A stretch of DNA of 64,000 nt from Sphingobacterium sp. xlx-96 (GCF_011007365.1 NZ_WFKM01000002.1:186001-250000); one strand, 5' to 3'; shown: positions 1 to 9,620, counted from the stretch's first letter. The notes: a model not told the origin generated them from the letters alone. Numbers and translations are program-made.

Positions 1-1963
1 AATACCTATTTCTTAGTAAGCTTCCTCCCAGTGATGTATTAATCTGAATATCCTCGTTAATTTTTTTATTATACTTTAACAGGAAATCTGCTGTTATTTC
101 CTGAACGTCAATATCCTGTGTACGATACGACCCTTTCGGCAATCGGGCTGCAGTCCAGGGACGTTTCTGCTTTCTTAACTCTTCCGAGCGATCCATCGTG
201 GCACGTAGCTGTAGACTTAATTCTTTTGTAAAATCATAATTCAATTGCACATTTCCCATCAGCCCGTTGCGATTCGATCCATTTATAAACTCGTAAGAGA
301 TAGCGTAAGGGTTTTCTGGGGATGTCGTAAAGACATCTTTCAATTCTTCGTTTTCTTTGCCTTTAACCCAGTAATCATTGAGCCAATTAATGTCACCATT
401 GGGTACCCAGAATACATACCAATACATCACAGACTGGTTGCCATACCCCATACCAGGAAGATTGTCACTAAACTTATTCGTATAATTAGCTTTAACAGAA
501 AGATTTAACTTAGAAGTCAATTTACTATTTGCAGAAAGAGATAAGTTGGTTCTTCTATACCCCGTATTTGGAATGATCCAGTCGTTATCTGCATGCGTAG
601 CGGAGAATCGGTAGGTTGTCTCTTTTACTCTTCCATTAATACTTAGCGAATTGGTCCATGTTTGTCCCGTCTGAAAAAAGTCTCTGACCTGATTTTTATA
701 AGGCACCCAAGGAGTGGGCTCCAAACCCGCACTTTGCGTCTCTGGATTATATTGGATAAAGGACTGTCCGTTGAAACGTGGTCCCCAGGCCAAACTGGTA
801 CCACTATTAGTACCGTACACATAGGTTGAGGCGCCATTTAGCCCCTGGCCGTATTCGTACTGCAAGTCTGGCCATCGATTGGGCTGTTCAAAAGCTAAAT
901 TGCTATTGTAGGTAATACTAGGTAATTTATCTTTTTTCTTATTTCCTGATTTTGTTGTTACAATGATTGCACCATTTGCTCCGCGCTGACCGTATAATGC
1001 AGAAGCCCCTGGACCGCGCAACACAGTGACACTTTCAATATCTTCGGGATTGATGTCATTAATACCACTACCAAAATCTGTAGGTTGCACACCATCTTCA
1101 GGTCCAGCAGCATTGGACCCCGAAGCTGTACGCCTGCCACTACCGCTATTTAATACGACACCATCAACGACGATCAGAGCCTCATTTTCTCCGGTTAAGT
1201 TATTCTCTCCTCGTAAGATGACTTTATTAGATCCTGTGGGGCCTCCATTTGAGCGCACCATATTCAACCCTGGTACTTTACCAGACAAAGCATCCAACCA
1301 ATTGCCGGATACGGCGTCTGTCAATTGGTTGCTATCAATTTTTGTAATAGCATAGCCCAAAGCCTTTTCTTCCCTTTTTATCCCCAAAGCTGTCACCACA
1401 ACTTCATTCAGCTCTTGCTCATCCTCTTGCATGGTAACCTGCAACTGTCGCTGTTGACCTACTACGAGTTCCTTTTGCTTAAACCCAAGCAAACTCATCA
1501 TCAACACATCCTGCGCATCTTTTACAGTGATACGAAAACTACCATCTGCAGCACTGATAACAGTTTGGTTATTGGATTTGTTACGGATGGTCACCCCTGC
1601 TAACGAATTGCCTTTACTGTCGCGCACTTGCCCAGTAATAATCATTTCTTGGACTTTCGCTACTGTCGCCTTGCGTTGAATAACGATTGTATTTCCATTT
1701 AATACATAAGTCAACTGTTGATTTTCAAAGATTTTATCCAAAATCTCGGTAACTGTTGCATTTTTTAAATTTAACGTAACAGAAGCTGTACCCTCTAATA
1801 AACGGGCATTATAGGCAAAATTGTACGTCGACTGTTTCTCGAGTGTGGTCAACACATTGAGCAATGTAGTCTGCTTTTTTACGATCGTAATGCGCTGCGC
1901 AAAACTCTCTGCACTAGAAAACTGCAAAAACACAGTAATCATCAAAATCCCAACTAATTTCAT
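1..1963 (-). CDS. SusC/RagA-type TonB-dependent outer-membrane receptor, partial (C-terminus beyond window)
   Basis: The reading frame is open from the ATG at 1963 to the window edge, so about 654 N-terminal residues are present. It has a signal peptide, then an STN domain (about residues 25-105), a carboxypeptidase-like regulatory domain, a TonB-box-like ELNEVVVTALG stretch, a plug domain and the start of the beta barrel. This is the SusC/RagA layout for energised uptake of large substrates across the outer membrane. The STN domain indicates a signalling receptor that contacts the FecR protein encoded just upstream. The matching susD would lie outside the window. Substrate unknown. Confidence 0.93.
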   Translation of the reverse strand, partial: MKLVGILMITVFLQFSSAESFAQRITIVKKQTTLLNVLTTLEKQSTYNFAYNARLLEGTASVTLNLKNATVTEILDKIFENQQLTYVLNGNTIVIQRKATVAKVQEMIITGQVRDSKGNSLAGVTIRNKSNNQTVISAADGSFRITVKDAQDVLMMSLLGFKQKELVVGQQRQLQVTMQEDEQELNEVVVTALGIKREEKALGYAITKIDSNQLTDAVSGNWLDALSGKVPGLNMVRSNGGPTGSNKVILRGENNLTGENEALIVVDGVVLNSGSGRRTASGSNAAGPEDGVQPTDFGSGINDINPEDIESVTVLRGPGASALYGQRGANGAIIVTTKSGNKKKDKLPSITYNSNLAFEQPNRWPDLQYEYGQGLNGASTYVYGTNSGTSLAWGPRFNGQSFIQYNPETQSAGLEPTPWVPYKNQVRDFFQTGQTWTNSLSINGRVKETTYRFSATHADNDWIIPNTGYRRTNLSLSANSKLTSKLNLSVKANYTNKFSDNLPGMGYGNQSVMYWYVFWVPNGDINWLNDYWVKGKENEELKDVFTTSPENPYAISYEFINGSNRNGLMGNVQLNYDFTKELSLQLRATMDRSEELRKQKRPWTAARLPKGSYRTQDIDVQEITADFLLKYNKKINEDIQINTSLGGSLLRNRY

Positions 1964-1983
1964 AATCAGTATGATTCTATTTG

Positions 1984-2008
1984 ATATGTAAGCGTTCTTC
2001 TTACATAT
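1984..2008. repeat. Inverted repeat just upstream of susC
   Basis: Perfect 9-bp arms ATATGTAAG (1984-1992) and CTTACATAT (2000-2008) are separated by 7 nt. The repeat starts about 20 bp upstream of the susC start codon. It could be an operator or a 5' UTR hairpin; the sequence alone does not decide. Confidence 0.5.
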
Positions 2009-2098
2009 TAAAATGTTTTTTTTATACATTTGATATGGGTTATATCGTATTCAATATTTAATAAATTCGATTGTTAGTTGAATCAGGACCCAGCCTTT

Positions 2099-2127
2099 AA
2101 TCGGGAGAGTTGTCACCTCTCTCGATT
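2099..2127 (-). terminator. Hairpin between fecR and susC
   Basis: Arms AATCGGGAGAG (2099-2109) and CTCTCTCGATT (2117-2127) pair over 11 bp with one G-U pair and a 7-nt loop. In the direction of transcription (minus) there is no clear U-tract, so attenuation or RNA end stabilisation is as likely as full termination. Confidence 0.5.
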
Positions 2128-2144
2128 TCTTTCATAACCTAAGC

Positions 2145-3341
2145 TTATTTCATTGCAGTAACCCTCCTTCCTTGAATCTTGAACCGCACGGATCCTGTGA
2201 GTTCTAGACTTTTCAGTAATTCTTGCAGACTTGTTGACTTAGAAAATTTACCTCCAAACTCAACACCATTCATATCTCCGCTGTAATCTACCTCTACATC
2301 ATACCATTTCGATATCATGGTCATTAGCTCATGGATAGGTGTTTTCCTGAAGATGAAGTATCCGTTTTTCCATGCTACTATAGGGTCAGTATCAACCTGG
2401 GCTACTAAAAGCTTTCCATTTTCAGAAATAGCTTGTTGACCGGGCACCAATATCCGCTTGGTATGACCTTGGATTACGCTAACAGACCCCTCCAGCAAAG
2501 TGGTATACACCTTAGCCTTGTCCGCATCGGCAGCTATATTAAATTCAGTCCCCAATACCTGTACCTTGGTATCGCCTGCTTTCACCACAAAAGGTTTTTC
2601 CTTATTACTTGCGACATCAAAATAAGCTTCCCCTGAAAGCTCCACATCGCGGGTCCCTCCTACAAATTGAGCAGGGAAGCGTAATGTAGAATGGGCATTT
2701 AACCAGACGGCTGTCCCATCCGTTAATAACAATTGATAGTTGGCCCCCACGGGAGTGCGGATAGTATGGAATGTATGCTTCGTTGAATTTTTATCAGATA
2801 ACGCTCCTTCTTTCAACGTATAAACCAGCCGCCCGATACTGTCTCTATGCAACGAAATCCCATCGATATCGTCCAAATCATCTTTTAGCGCTCCTTCGAG
2901 ATCGACAATTGTACCGTCGGCCAGCTCAAGAGTTGCCTTGTCCTGACCCGGTGGAATTAGGTCTACAGCTTCTGTAACCGCAATAGTCGCTTTCTGCTGA
3001 CTTAAGTATTTATAGGTGAAAAGAGCTAATGGGAGAAGCAAGGACAATATGATTGCCGCGTACTTATAGATTTTTTTCCATTTATTTATTTGAGGTTTTT
3101 GGGTACTAGGTGCAATTCTTTCCTGAACGATTTCCCAGCTTTTGGTCCGATCTGCTCTACCAAAGTCTTGCAGCTTCCTAGAGACCTGTTCGGCATTTGT
3201 CAACTCATCAAAAAACAGTTTATTTTCATCCGATGCGTTTACCCAGGTCATCAGGATCTGTTCTTCCGTATCAGTTAACCCTGCTTTCAAATACTTAGCG
3301 CACAACTCGCCTATTTCATAATATTCTTCAAATCTATCCAT
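2145..3341 (-). CDS. FecR-family anti-sigma factor
   Basis: 398 aa inner-membrane regulator. It has a cytoplasmic N-terminal sigma-binding region, one transmembrane helix (about residues 90-112), a periplasmic FecR domain (RTPVGANYQLLLTDGT, then ELSGEAYFDV) and a C-terminal DUF4974-type domain ending near residue 395. By family knowledge it holds the adjacent sigma factor until the STN domain of the cognate SusC signals substrate. It lies between the sigma gene (86 nt away) and susC (about 180 nt away), the usual order sigma-FecR-SusC. Confidence 0.95.
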   Translation of the reverse strand: MDRFEEYYEIGELCAKYLKAGLTDTEEQILMTWVNASDENKLFFDELTNAEQVSRKLQDFGRADRTKSWEIVQERIAPSTQKPQINKWKKIYKYAAIILSLLLPLALFTYKYLSQQKATIAVTEAVDLIPPGQDKATLELADGTIVDLEGALKDDLDDIDGISLHRDSIGRLVYTLKEGALSDKNSTKHTFHTIRTPVGANYQLLLTDGTAVWLNAHSTLRFPAQFVGGTRDVELSGEAYFDVASNKEKPFVVKAGDTKVQVLGTEFNIAADADKAKVYTTLLEGSVSVIQGHTKRILVPGQQAISENGKLLVAQVDTDPIVAWKNGYFIFRKTPIHELMTMISKWYDVEVDYSGDMNGVEFGGKFSKSTSLQELLKSLELTGSVRFKIQGRRVTAMK

Positions 3342-3427
3342 AGCGTCTTATACAGTAAAGACACTTATACAGAAGAAGAGGATAAAGAAATCTTAAAAAA
3401 ATAAAAAAGACGGAATGGTATCACTGT

Positions 3428-3988
3428 CTACAGGTTATACAGCGAGAGGACCAATGCGAGGATATCCGGCCGAAGCTTTAGCTTCAACAAGGATGTGGCT
3501 TTTTGTTTTTGCTTCTTAAGCGTATTTATCGAGAGGCCTAATTCTTCGGCTATCTCGATATTATTTTTACCTTCAACAAATGCCAACCAAGATAATGTTC
3601 TGTATTTCTCGGGCAATGCATTAATCGCGGTATGAATCTCAGACAACATTTCTGCTGTAATTATCGCCTCCATGGTACAACGTGCTAAAGGTTCACCTCC
3701 AGTTTGCATGTCTGCAAAATTTGCCACGACCCTTTCATGCCGAATCTGGTTCAAGCTCAAATTTCTTACGGTACTGTATAGGTAATTTTTAATCGCCGGT
3801 AAATCTTTAGAAATAGTATCCTTGCTCGTCCAATAGCGCACAAAGGCCTCTTGTACAATATCCTGCGCTTTCTCTACATCAGCTAGCATCTGTAGACTAA
3901 AGAATACCAATCTATCATGATATGTATCAAATATCATTTGAAAATCTCGGATCCCAGCATCCACCCTACCTGTAGCACTGCTCATCAT
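3428..3988 (-). CDS. ECF-type RNA polymerase sigma-70 factor
   Basis: 186 aa, the normal size for a Bacteroidota ECF sigma factor. Sigma region 2 (FDTYHDRLVFFSLQML, then AQDIVQEAFVRYW) and region 4 with its HTH (EIAEELGLSINTLKKQ) are both present. The start is one of two consecutive ATG codons (3988 or 3985). It is the first gene of a sigma-FecR-SusC cassette on the minus strand and should direct transcription of the partial susC at the left edge. Confidence 0.93.
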   Translation of the reverse strand: MMSSATGRVDAGIRDFQMIFDTYHDRLVFFSLQMLADVEKAQDIVQEAFVRYWTSKDTISKDLPAIKNYLYSTVRNLSLNQIRHERVVANFADMQTGGEPLARCTMEAIITAEMLSEIHTAINALPEKYRTLSWLAFVEGKNNIEIAEELGLSINTLKKQKQKATSLLKLKLRPDILALVLSLYNL

Positions 3989-4347
3989 ATTGGTTTTCTA
4001 TCTAGGTCTACTGCTAGTAATCGATTTTATTGATTTAAAAAATCACTTTTAGTTACTGCAATTAAAATTAATAAATTTCGGATACATTTCCATATTCTTT
4101 TGCTAGATAGCGTGTGCTAAGCTACAGCAATAATAAAAAGTTAATGTTAGGTAAGTATGAATAAATAATTAGCATTTTAGTACCTCAACCAGCTGGCAGA
4201 CTCGAGTCATACGCCGAGACCAAGAAAAAAACAGCTTTCTACAAGATCAACTATCTCATGAGTAAAGATATTAATACAGGTAAGGCTAAATACTTATAAA
4301 AAAAGCTTAACTTGTAATCTAGATGTTTCTTATTGGATTGTGCACGA
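3989..4347. other. Intergenic region, divergent promoters; short ORF remnant
   Basis: This region lies between the divergent sigma gene and the mutS-like gene, so it must carry both promoters; no convincing TAnnTTTG box was assigned. An open stretch at 4165-4299 (plus) reads like a short protein tail (YAETKKKTAFYKINYLMSKD, then a stop at 4297-4299) but has no upstream start, so it may be a gene remnant. The motif CCAGCTGGCAGA near 4189-4200 recurs at 63460. Confidence 0.4.
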
Positions 4348-5640
4348 ATGACCATAAACAATACACAAGACTTATTTTTATCAAAAGATATACTTCCTTT
4401 ATTTGACTACACGCTCAATCCAGATAGCAGGTCGAAACTAGAACAGCTTTTACAACAGCCGCTCTCGTCCGTCGCCGAGATTAAAGATAGACAGGCTATA
4501 CTCGGACAGATAATTGCTTCCAAGCCGCTATGGAACGAATATGAATATCGTAAAATAGAGTATATCGATACGCATCGGTTTCTGTCTAGCTTTCCGCTAG
4601 AGGATCTAACCCAACAGGATTATATACGCTATCTCTTCAAAAAGAGAAAGAGAAATGTCCTATTGGGGGAATACCAGCAATTGATTTATTTCCTGGCGAA
4701 AATCGAACAGCAACTAAGGGATAATCTGAATATCAAAGCTTTTCCAAAATATTACCAGGAAGAGATTCGATTCATCCTAAACTATTTGCGCTCATTCCGA
4801 TCGAAACACTATAAATCAAAGATCGGAAAAGATAAATTTGGCTATAAATCGATCCAAGAGTTAAATGCTATTGTATCTAAAAACCGTAAAAACGGTGATA
4901 CCCATGCTTTCTTTGAAAAGCTCACGCTTTTAGAAGTTTATATCTCCCTAAGCAAGGGTATTTCGAAACATAAGTTCCACTTTGCTGAAATAGATGACAA
5001 CCGATCTCAACTGCTTGGATTCTACCACCCGTTGCTACAAGCTCCTATCAAAAACGATATTGAAGTAGAAAATAATGTCGTACTACTGACTGGCGCCAAT
5101 ATGTCTGGAAAATCGACTTTGCTTAAGGCGCTAGGACTGTGCGTCTACCTCAGTCATCTGGGGCTGGCTATCCCTGCTGAAAGTGGTAAAATACCTTTTT
5201 ATGGCACTATATCTGTGCAGATCAATGACAGTGATGATCTAAAAAATGGATACAGCCACTTTATGAATGAAATCGTCAAACTAAAAGATGTAGTAGTACA
5301 GGCTGAATCGGGCAAAAGATGCTTTGCTATCTTTGATGAACTGTTTAAAGGAACCAATCATGAGGATGCTCTGGCGATAAGTATAAAGACAATCCATGGT
5401 CTTCAAAAATTTAAATCTTCCACTTTTTTGATTTCGACCCATATCGCCGAACTGAAAAGTGAACTGGCTCAAAATCCGATCTCCGTCTCCCCTTACTATA
5501 TAGACTGTGAAATAAAAGCTGAAACCCCTATCTTTTCCTATATCCTAAAACCAGGGTGGTCTAATCTTCAAATTGGTCAATTGCTATTCAAAAAAGAAGG
5601 CTTGAATGATTTATTAAGTTTTGTCAGAAAAAGTAAATAG
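4348..5640 (+). CDS. MutS-related ATPase lacking the mismatch-recognition domain
   Basis: About 430 aa from the ATG at 4348; a TTG 15 nt upstream is in frame but less likely. The first half resembles the MutS core and lever helices (domain III). The second half is the MutS ABC-type ATPase: Walker A GANMSGKST (about residues 249-257), Walker B FAIFDELFKGTNHEDA, and an H-loop STHIAEL. The N-terminal mismatch-binding and connector domains of true MutS (over 800 aa) are missing, so a role in canonical mismatch repair is unlikely. Short MutS-like proteins of this type are common in Bacteroidota, function unknown. It stands alone, 90 bp ahead of a serine hydrolase gene. Confidence 0.88.
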   Translation: MTINNTQDLFLSKDILPLFDYTLNPDSRSKLEQLLQQPLSSVAEIKDRQAILGQIIASKPLWNEYEYRKIEYIDTHRFLSSFPLEDLTQQDYIRYLFKKRKRNVLLGEYQQLIYFLAKIEQQLRDNLNIKAFPKYYQEEIRFILNYLRSFRSKHYKSKIGKDKFGYKSIQELNAIVSKNRKNGDTHAFFEKLTLLEVYISLSKGISKHKFHFAEIDDNRSQLLGFYHPLLQAPIKNDIEVENNVVLLTGANMSGKSTLLKALGLCVYLSHLGLAIPAESGKIPFYGTISVQINDSDDLKNGYSHFMNEIVKLKDVVVQAESGKRCFAIFDELFKGTNHEDALAISIKTIHGLQKFKSSTFLISTHIAELKSELAQNPISVSPYYIDCEIKAETPIFSYILKPGWSNLQIGQLLFKKEGLNDLLSFVRKSK

Positions 5641-5730
5641 TCAAAACAAAACACCTGTACTACGTGTTAATCGATTATCTTTAGGACAATTTGATGTAAA
5701 GTTCTATAGATAAGACCAATCCAATTTAAC

Positions 5731-7551
5731 ATGAAAAGACTAACTCTTGCATTATGCCTATTGCTGCATATCACCGTATTCGCTCAAAAAAAGCAGCAAC
5801 CCACCTTGATTAATCGGCTAGTAAGTCTGGAAAAAACGTTTGATCAGATTCTTAAAGACTGGCATATGGCGGGATTTTCCGTAGCAGTAGTGCAAAAAGA
5901 TAAGGTAATTTATGCCAAAGGTTTTGGGTATAGAGATGTCGAAAAAAAGCTACCTGTAGATGCGAATACATTATTTGCGATAGGCTCATGCAGTAAGGCT
6001 TTTACAGGAGCCCTGATCGGACAACTGGTCGATGAGAAGAAGATCGATCTGGATAAACCTGCTATATCTTACTTACCTAACCTCAAATTTTACAACGATC
6101 AAATGAACAATCTAGTCACGGTACGGGATATGCTGGCACACACAACAGGGCTACCGAGACATGACTTTTCATGGTACTTCTTCCCTTCGCATTCCAGGGA
6201 CAGTCTGATCTCACGCATCCAATATCTAGAGCCTAGCAGTCCTATAAGAACTAAATGGCAGTACAATAACTTTATGTACACGGCACTAGGTCATATGGAT
6301 GAGTACCTAACCAAAAATAGCTGGGAACAGGATGTAAAGCAAAGGATATTCATCCCGCTAGATATGTACCGATCAAATAGCACGCTAGCTGAATGGAAGG
6401 CAGACCCCAATGCTGCTGTAGGATATACGGTCAAGAATGATAGTGCTATTAAAAAAATGGATTACTACGACATTGCAGGTATGGGACCTGCAGGCGCAAT
6501 AAACAGCAGTGCCAATGATATGGCCAACTGGCTAAAAGCCTGGATAAACGATGGCAAATTTGAAGAAAAAGAGGTCATACCAGCTCGCTATAGAAGGGAA
6601 GCTATTTCATCTCAAGCTATTGTAAGCCCAGGCGTACCGGGCAAAGAAAAACCGGATCTAATGTTTTCTAACTATGGTTTTGGCTGGGGTATTTCAAGCT
6701 ATAAAGGTCACTACCGTGTAGAGCATGGGGGTAATATTGACGGTTTTAGTGCGAATACAGTCTTCTTCCCGACCGACAGCCTAGGTATCGTGGTACTGAG
6801 CAATCAAAACAACTCCTCGTCTATCCATGCCATCCGAAATATAATTGCCGACGCTGTCTTAGGTCTACCCTCTTTTGATTGGAACGCTGATCTATTAAAG
6901 GAGCTAAAAAAAGCTAAATCGGCAAAAGACTCGACAGACGCTGTAGCAGCAGTCGAGACCAACCGTCCTGCGACTCACCCATTAGTAGACTATTCGGGAT
7001 CTTACCTGAATCCAGGATATGGAACGGTCAAAATCGATTTGATAAGCGACTCCTTATTTGTAACTGGTTCTAAAAAATTCTGGTTAAAACATAATAACTT
7101 TAACAGCTTTGACTTGATCTATGTAGACCCTAGCGATGGAATAGACCCGAAGGCTGACGGCACGATGACCGCTCAATTCAACCTGAACACTCGTGGCGAA
7201 ATCAGCAACCTTAGCATCCCACTAGAAGGTAGTACTAAGCCTATCGATTTTAAACGGCAACTGGGCGAAATAAAGCTTTCTGAAGAAGACCTTCAAAAGT
7301 TTGTCGGCGACTACTCCTTGTCCGATATGACTGTAAAACTATTTGTCAAAAACAACAAAACGCTTTATGCACTGGTACCTGGGCAGCCGGAATACGAGCT
7401 GCTGGCTGTAGGGAAAGACAAATTTGCGATAAAAGTACTACCTGAATATTATCTACAATTTGCGGCTAACGCACAAGGGCAGGTTATTCAGGTCACATTC
7501 ATGCAGCCTAACGGAAATTACATCGCAAAAAAAACAAACACAAACAACTGA
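5731..7551 (+). CDS. Secreted class C beta-lactamase-like serine hydrolase
   Basis: 606 aa with an N-terminal signal peptide (about 18 residues). The class C beta-lactamase/transpeptidase fold is shown by the S86-C-S-K89 motif (SxxK nucleophile), Y178-N-N180 (YxN) and H332-G-G (in place of KTG). The last 170 or so residues look like a DUF3471-type C-terminal domain. Proteins of this layout are periplasmic or extracellular esterases, peptidases or D-aminopeptidase-like enzymes; the substrate cannot be read from sequence, and true beta-lactamase activity is not implied. It is monocistronic between the mutS-like gene and a sigma gene. Confidence 0.9.
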   Translation: MKRLTLALCLLLHITVFAQKKQQPTLINRLVSLEKTFDQILKDWHMAGFSVAVVQKDKVIYAKGFGYRDVEKKLPVDANTLFAIGSCSKAFTGALIGQLVDEKKIDLDKPAISYLPNLKFYNDQMNNLVTVRDMLAHTTGLPRHDFSWYFFPSHSRDSLISRIQYLEPSSPIRTKWQYNNFMYTALGHMDEYLTKNSWEQDVKQRIFIPLDMYRSNSTLAEWKADPNAAVGYTVKNDSAIKKMDYYDIAGMGPAGAINSSANDMANWLKAWINDGKFEEKEVIPARYRREAISSQAIVSPGVPGKEKPDLMFSNYGFGWGISSYKGHYRVEHGGNIDGFSANTVFFPTDSLGIVVLSNQNNSSSIHAIRNIIADAVLGLPSFDWNADLLKELKKAKSAKDSTDAVAAVETNRPATHPLVDYSGSYLNPGYGTVKIDLISDSLFVTGSKKFWLKHNNFNSFDLIYVDPSDGIDPKADGTMTAQFNLNTRGEISNLSIPLEGSTKPIDFKRQLGEIKLSEEDLQKFVGDYSLSDMTVKLFVKNNKTLYALVPGQPEYELLAVGKDKFAIKVLPEYYLQFAANAQGQVIQVTFMQPNGNYIAKKTNTNN

Positions 7552-7761
7552 CACAGGAAAACAAAAAACATAAAAATACGGTATTACAAACGTCCCACCT
7601 GTGGCATATTGAAAATTAAGATGGTCTAACCTATAAATTGATCCATCACTTTTAGTGACGAACAAACGTCGGTGTCGAAGGTAATCTAGCGATAGTTTTT
7701 TAAGTAGATTTTATCTAAATCGATTTTTATTGATATTTTAGACCTCCAGGTGGAGAATCAG
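7552..7761. other. Intergenic region upstream of the second sigma gene
   Basis: AT-rich. It contains the near-palindrome ATCACTTTTAGTGAC (7645-7659), which nearly matches a sequence upstream of the first sigma gene (4042-4056). The clear purine-rich ribosome-binding site AGGTGGAG (7748-7755) lies 6 nt before the ATG at 7762, an unusual feature in this phylum, and it supports that start over the in-frame GTG at 7750. Confidence 0.5.
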
Positions 7762-8316
7762 ATGTTAAAGAAAATGACCGATATAGAATGGGAAGGTGTT
7801 TTGGAAGCTGTTATGTCCAAGGACGAAATAGCTTTTAAAAGGATTTTTTTTCACTTTTACGACAACCTCCTGCATTTTTCACTATCTATTACAAAAAATA
7901 CGGAAGTATCGGAAGATATCGTGTCTGAACTGATGTCAAAAATCTGGACAAATGCAGACAAATTTCAACAAGTATCTAACTTAAAGACCTATTTATTCCA
8001 AGCAGTCAAAAACAGTTCTCTCAATTACCTATCCCAACAGAAAACCCGAACACTGTACCAAGCGTCCGAATTGGAAATACGACACCCCTATACGCCGGAA
8101 CAACTGATGCTAAGTAAGGAGTTTGGCAAACAACTGGAGGAAGTAATAGACAAAATGCCCCCTAAGATGAAAATGGCTTTCACCTTGGTAAAGGATAATT
8201 CGCTAACTTACAAGCAGACGGCTGAAATAATGGAAGTCAGTATCAACACGGTCGATCGACATATTCAAATGGCATTAAACCATATTAGAGACTTTCTAAA
8301 AAAAATAAACAACTAA
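7762..8316 (+). CDS. ECF-type RNA polymerase sigma-70 factor
   Basis: About 184 aa from the ATG at 7762. Sigma region 2 (FKRIFFHFYDNLLHFSLSIT, then SEDIVSELMSKIW) and the region 4 HTH (TYKQTAEIMEVSINTVDRH) are clear. It heads the sigma-FecR-SusC-SusD-sulfatase locus on the plus strand and should drive the receptor genes when released by the FecR protein encoded next. Confidence 0.93.
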   Translation: MLKKMTDIEWEGVLEAVMSKDEIAFKRIFFHFYDNLLHFSLSITKNTEVSEDIVSELMSKIWTNADKFQQVSNLKTYLFQAVKNSSLNYLSQQKTRTLYQASELEIRHPYTPEQLMLSKEFGKQLEEVIDKMPPKMKMAFTLVKDNSLTYKQTAEIMEVSINTVDRHIQMALNHIRDFLKKINN

Positions 8317-8404
8317 CAACCAGGCAATTGAAAAAAAACTAAATTTTATATTGGTGATTTTTGTCTCTTGGCTTGTCTTACCTACAAATAGCCAAGAATA
8401 CACC

Positions 8405-9472
8405 ATGCACGAAGACCATTTTTACGAGCTTGTACATAAATATCTAAAGCAGGAAATTACTCCAGAAGAGCAGTCTCTTTTAGAAAGAAATCTGGAGGAA
8501 GATGGACAGCGACGTATCTTATTTGATGTACTAACAACGTCAAGCGTAAAAAAGAGTTCATTAGCCGAGTTACAGTCCAAATTTGACAATATAATATCTT
8601 CTGAGAAGAATACACTTTCCACTTCGCGGAGAAAATGGTTAAAATTCCCTATTTATAAAATTTCAATCGCTGCGGCGGCTGTTGTTGGTGCTATTTTTCT
8701 ATTTATAGTACCCCGACTACAAAACAAATCGGTAGATGCTCCAGCCTTGGCACAGACTATAAACACCAAAAATGCAGAGCGAAAAAAAATTATACTACCA
8801 GACAGTACCGAAGTCTGGTTAAATAGTGGAAGTACAATATCTTACCTTCCTTCATTTGGAAAAACAGATCGTGACATAGAATTGGACGGAGAAGCTTTTT
8901 TTGATGTAATGCCCAATAAGAATTTGCCCATGATCATAGCTGCAAAAGGAATCAAGGTCAAGGTCGTCGGCACGTCTTTTAACATTAAATCGTATCATGA
9001 CGAAAACTCCTATGAAGCAAGTCTCGTAGAAGGTAAAATAGAATTGTACGTAAGTGATCAGGATAAATCAAAAGAGCAGGTATATCATCTCGTACCCGGG
9101 GAAAAAATAAAGATCCTGGACAATACAGCTTCTTATGCTTCGAACAAACAATCGTTCCCGGAACAAGCAGAATTCCGAGAATATGAAATTCTTAAATCTT
9201 CATTCCGTAAAGAAAATCAAGATGAAACACCGTCAGAAATAGCATGGAGGGAAGATAAATTAGCCTTCGATAGTGAAGCATTATCAACGGCCTTATTAAA
9301 GATGGAAAAATGGTATGACGCGAAAATAGAATTGCAAAATACAACACTGGCCCAACTTGCCATCTCGGGTACTTTTACAGAAGAAAGTGTAGAGGAGCTA
9401 CTGAAAGTGTTACAAATGGGAGGGGCTCAATTCAGATACAAAAAAATTAATGAAAAAATTATTATTTACTAA
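8405..9472 (+). CDS. FecR-family anti-sigma factor
   Basis: About 355 aa from the ATG at 8405. A longer in-frame start (TTG at 8351) would add an 18-residue tail unlike FecR N-termini. The protein has a cytoplasmic region (DHFYELVHKYLKQEITPEEQ), a transmembrane helix (about residues 85-105 from this start), a FecR domain (ILPDSTEVWLNSGSTISYLP, then ELDGEAFFDV) and a DUF4974-like C-terminus. It is the partner of the preceding sigma factor and of the STN domain of the SusC encoded at 9621. Confidence 0.93.
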   Translation: MHEDHFYELVHKYLKQEITPEEQSLLERNLEEDGQRRILFDVLTTSSVKKSSLAELQSKFDNIISSEKNTLSTSRRKWLKFPIYKISIAAAAVVGAIFLFIVPRLQNKSVDAPALAQTINTKNAERKKIILPDSTEVWLNSGSTISYLPSFGKTDRDIELDGEAFFDVMPNKNLPMIIAAKGIKVKVVGTSFNIKSYHDENSYEASLVEGKIELYVSDQDKSKEQVYHLVPGEKIKILDNTASYASNKQSFPEQAEFREYEILKSSFRKENQDETPSEIAWREDKLAFDSEALSTALLKMEKWYDAKIELQNTTLAQLAISGTFTEESVEELLKVLQMGGAQFRYKKINEKIIIY

Positions 9473-9512
9473 CATAAAAATCAATGGTGATGAAGTAAAT
9501 CCTGATACTAAA

Positions 9513-9541
9513 TAAAGGATACATCAAAGATGTACCCTTTA
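9513..9541 (+). terminator. Hairpin terminator or attenuator between fecR and susC
   Basis: Arms TAAAGGATACATC (9513-9525) and GATGTACCCTTTA (9529-9541) pair with a single A-C mismatch around a 3-nt loop. A second, weaker stem follows: AAGTACC (9564-9570) with GGTACTT (9588-9594), then a short T-rich stretch. These probably limit read-through from the sigma/FecR unit into susC. Confidence 0.6.
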
Positions 9542-9620
9542 TACATAAGATTAATCAATTAACAAGTACCCCGCCCTGAGAAAGTAAGGTACTTTATTAA
9601 AAATCAATCAAATCAAAATT

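Noticed and set aside
5731-7551. Beta-lactamase resistance gene
   Set aside because: The fold is class C-like, but the third motif is HGG rather than KTG and the extra C-terminal domain fits general secreted serine hydrolases, so resistance is not supported.
8351-8404. Upstream TTG start for the second FecR protein
   Set aside because: The additional 18 residues are hydrophobic and unlike the cytoplasmic N-termini of FecR proteins; the ATG at 8405 matches the family.
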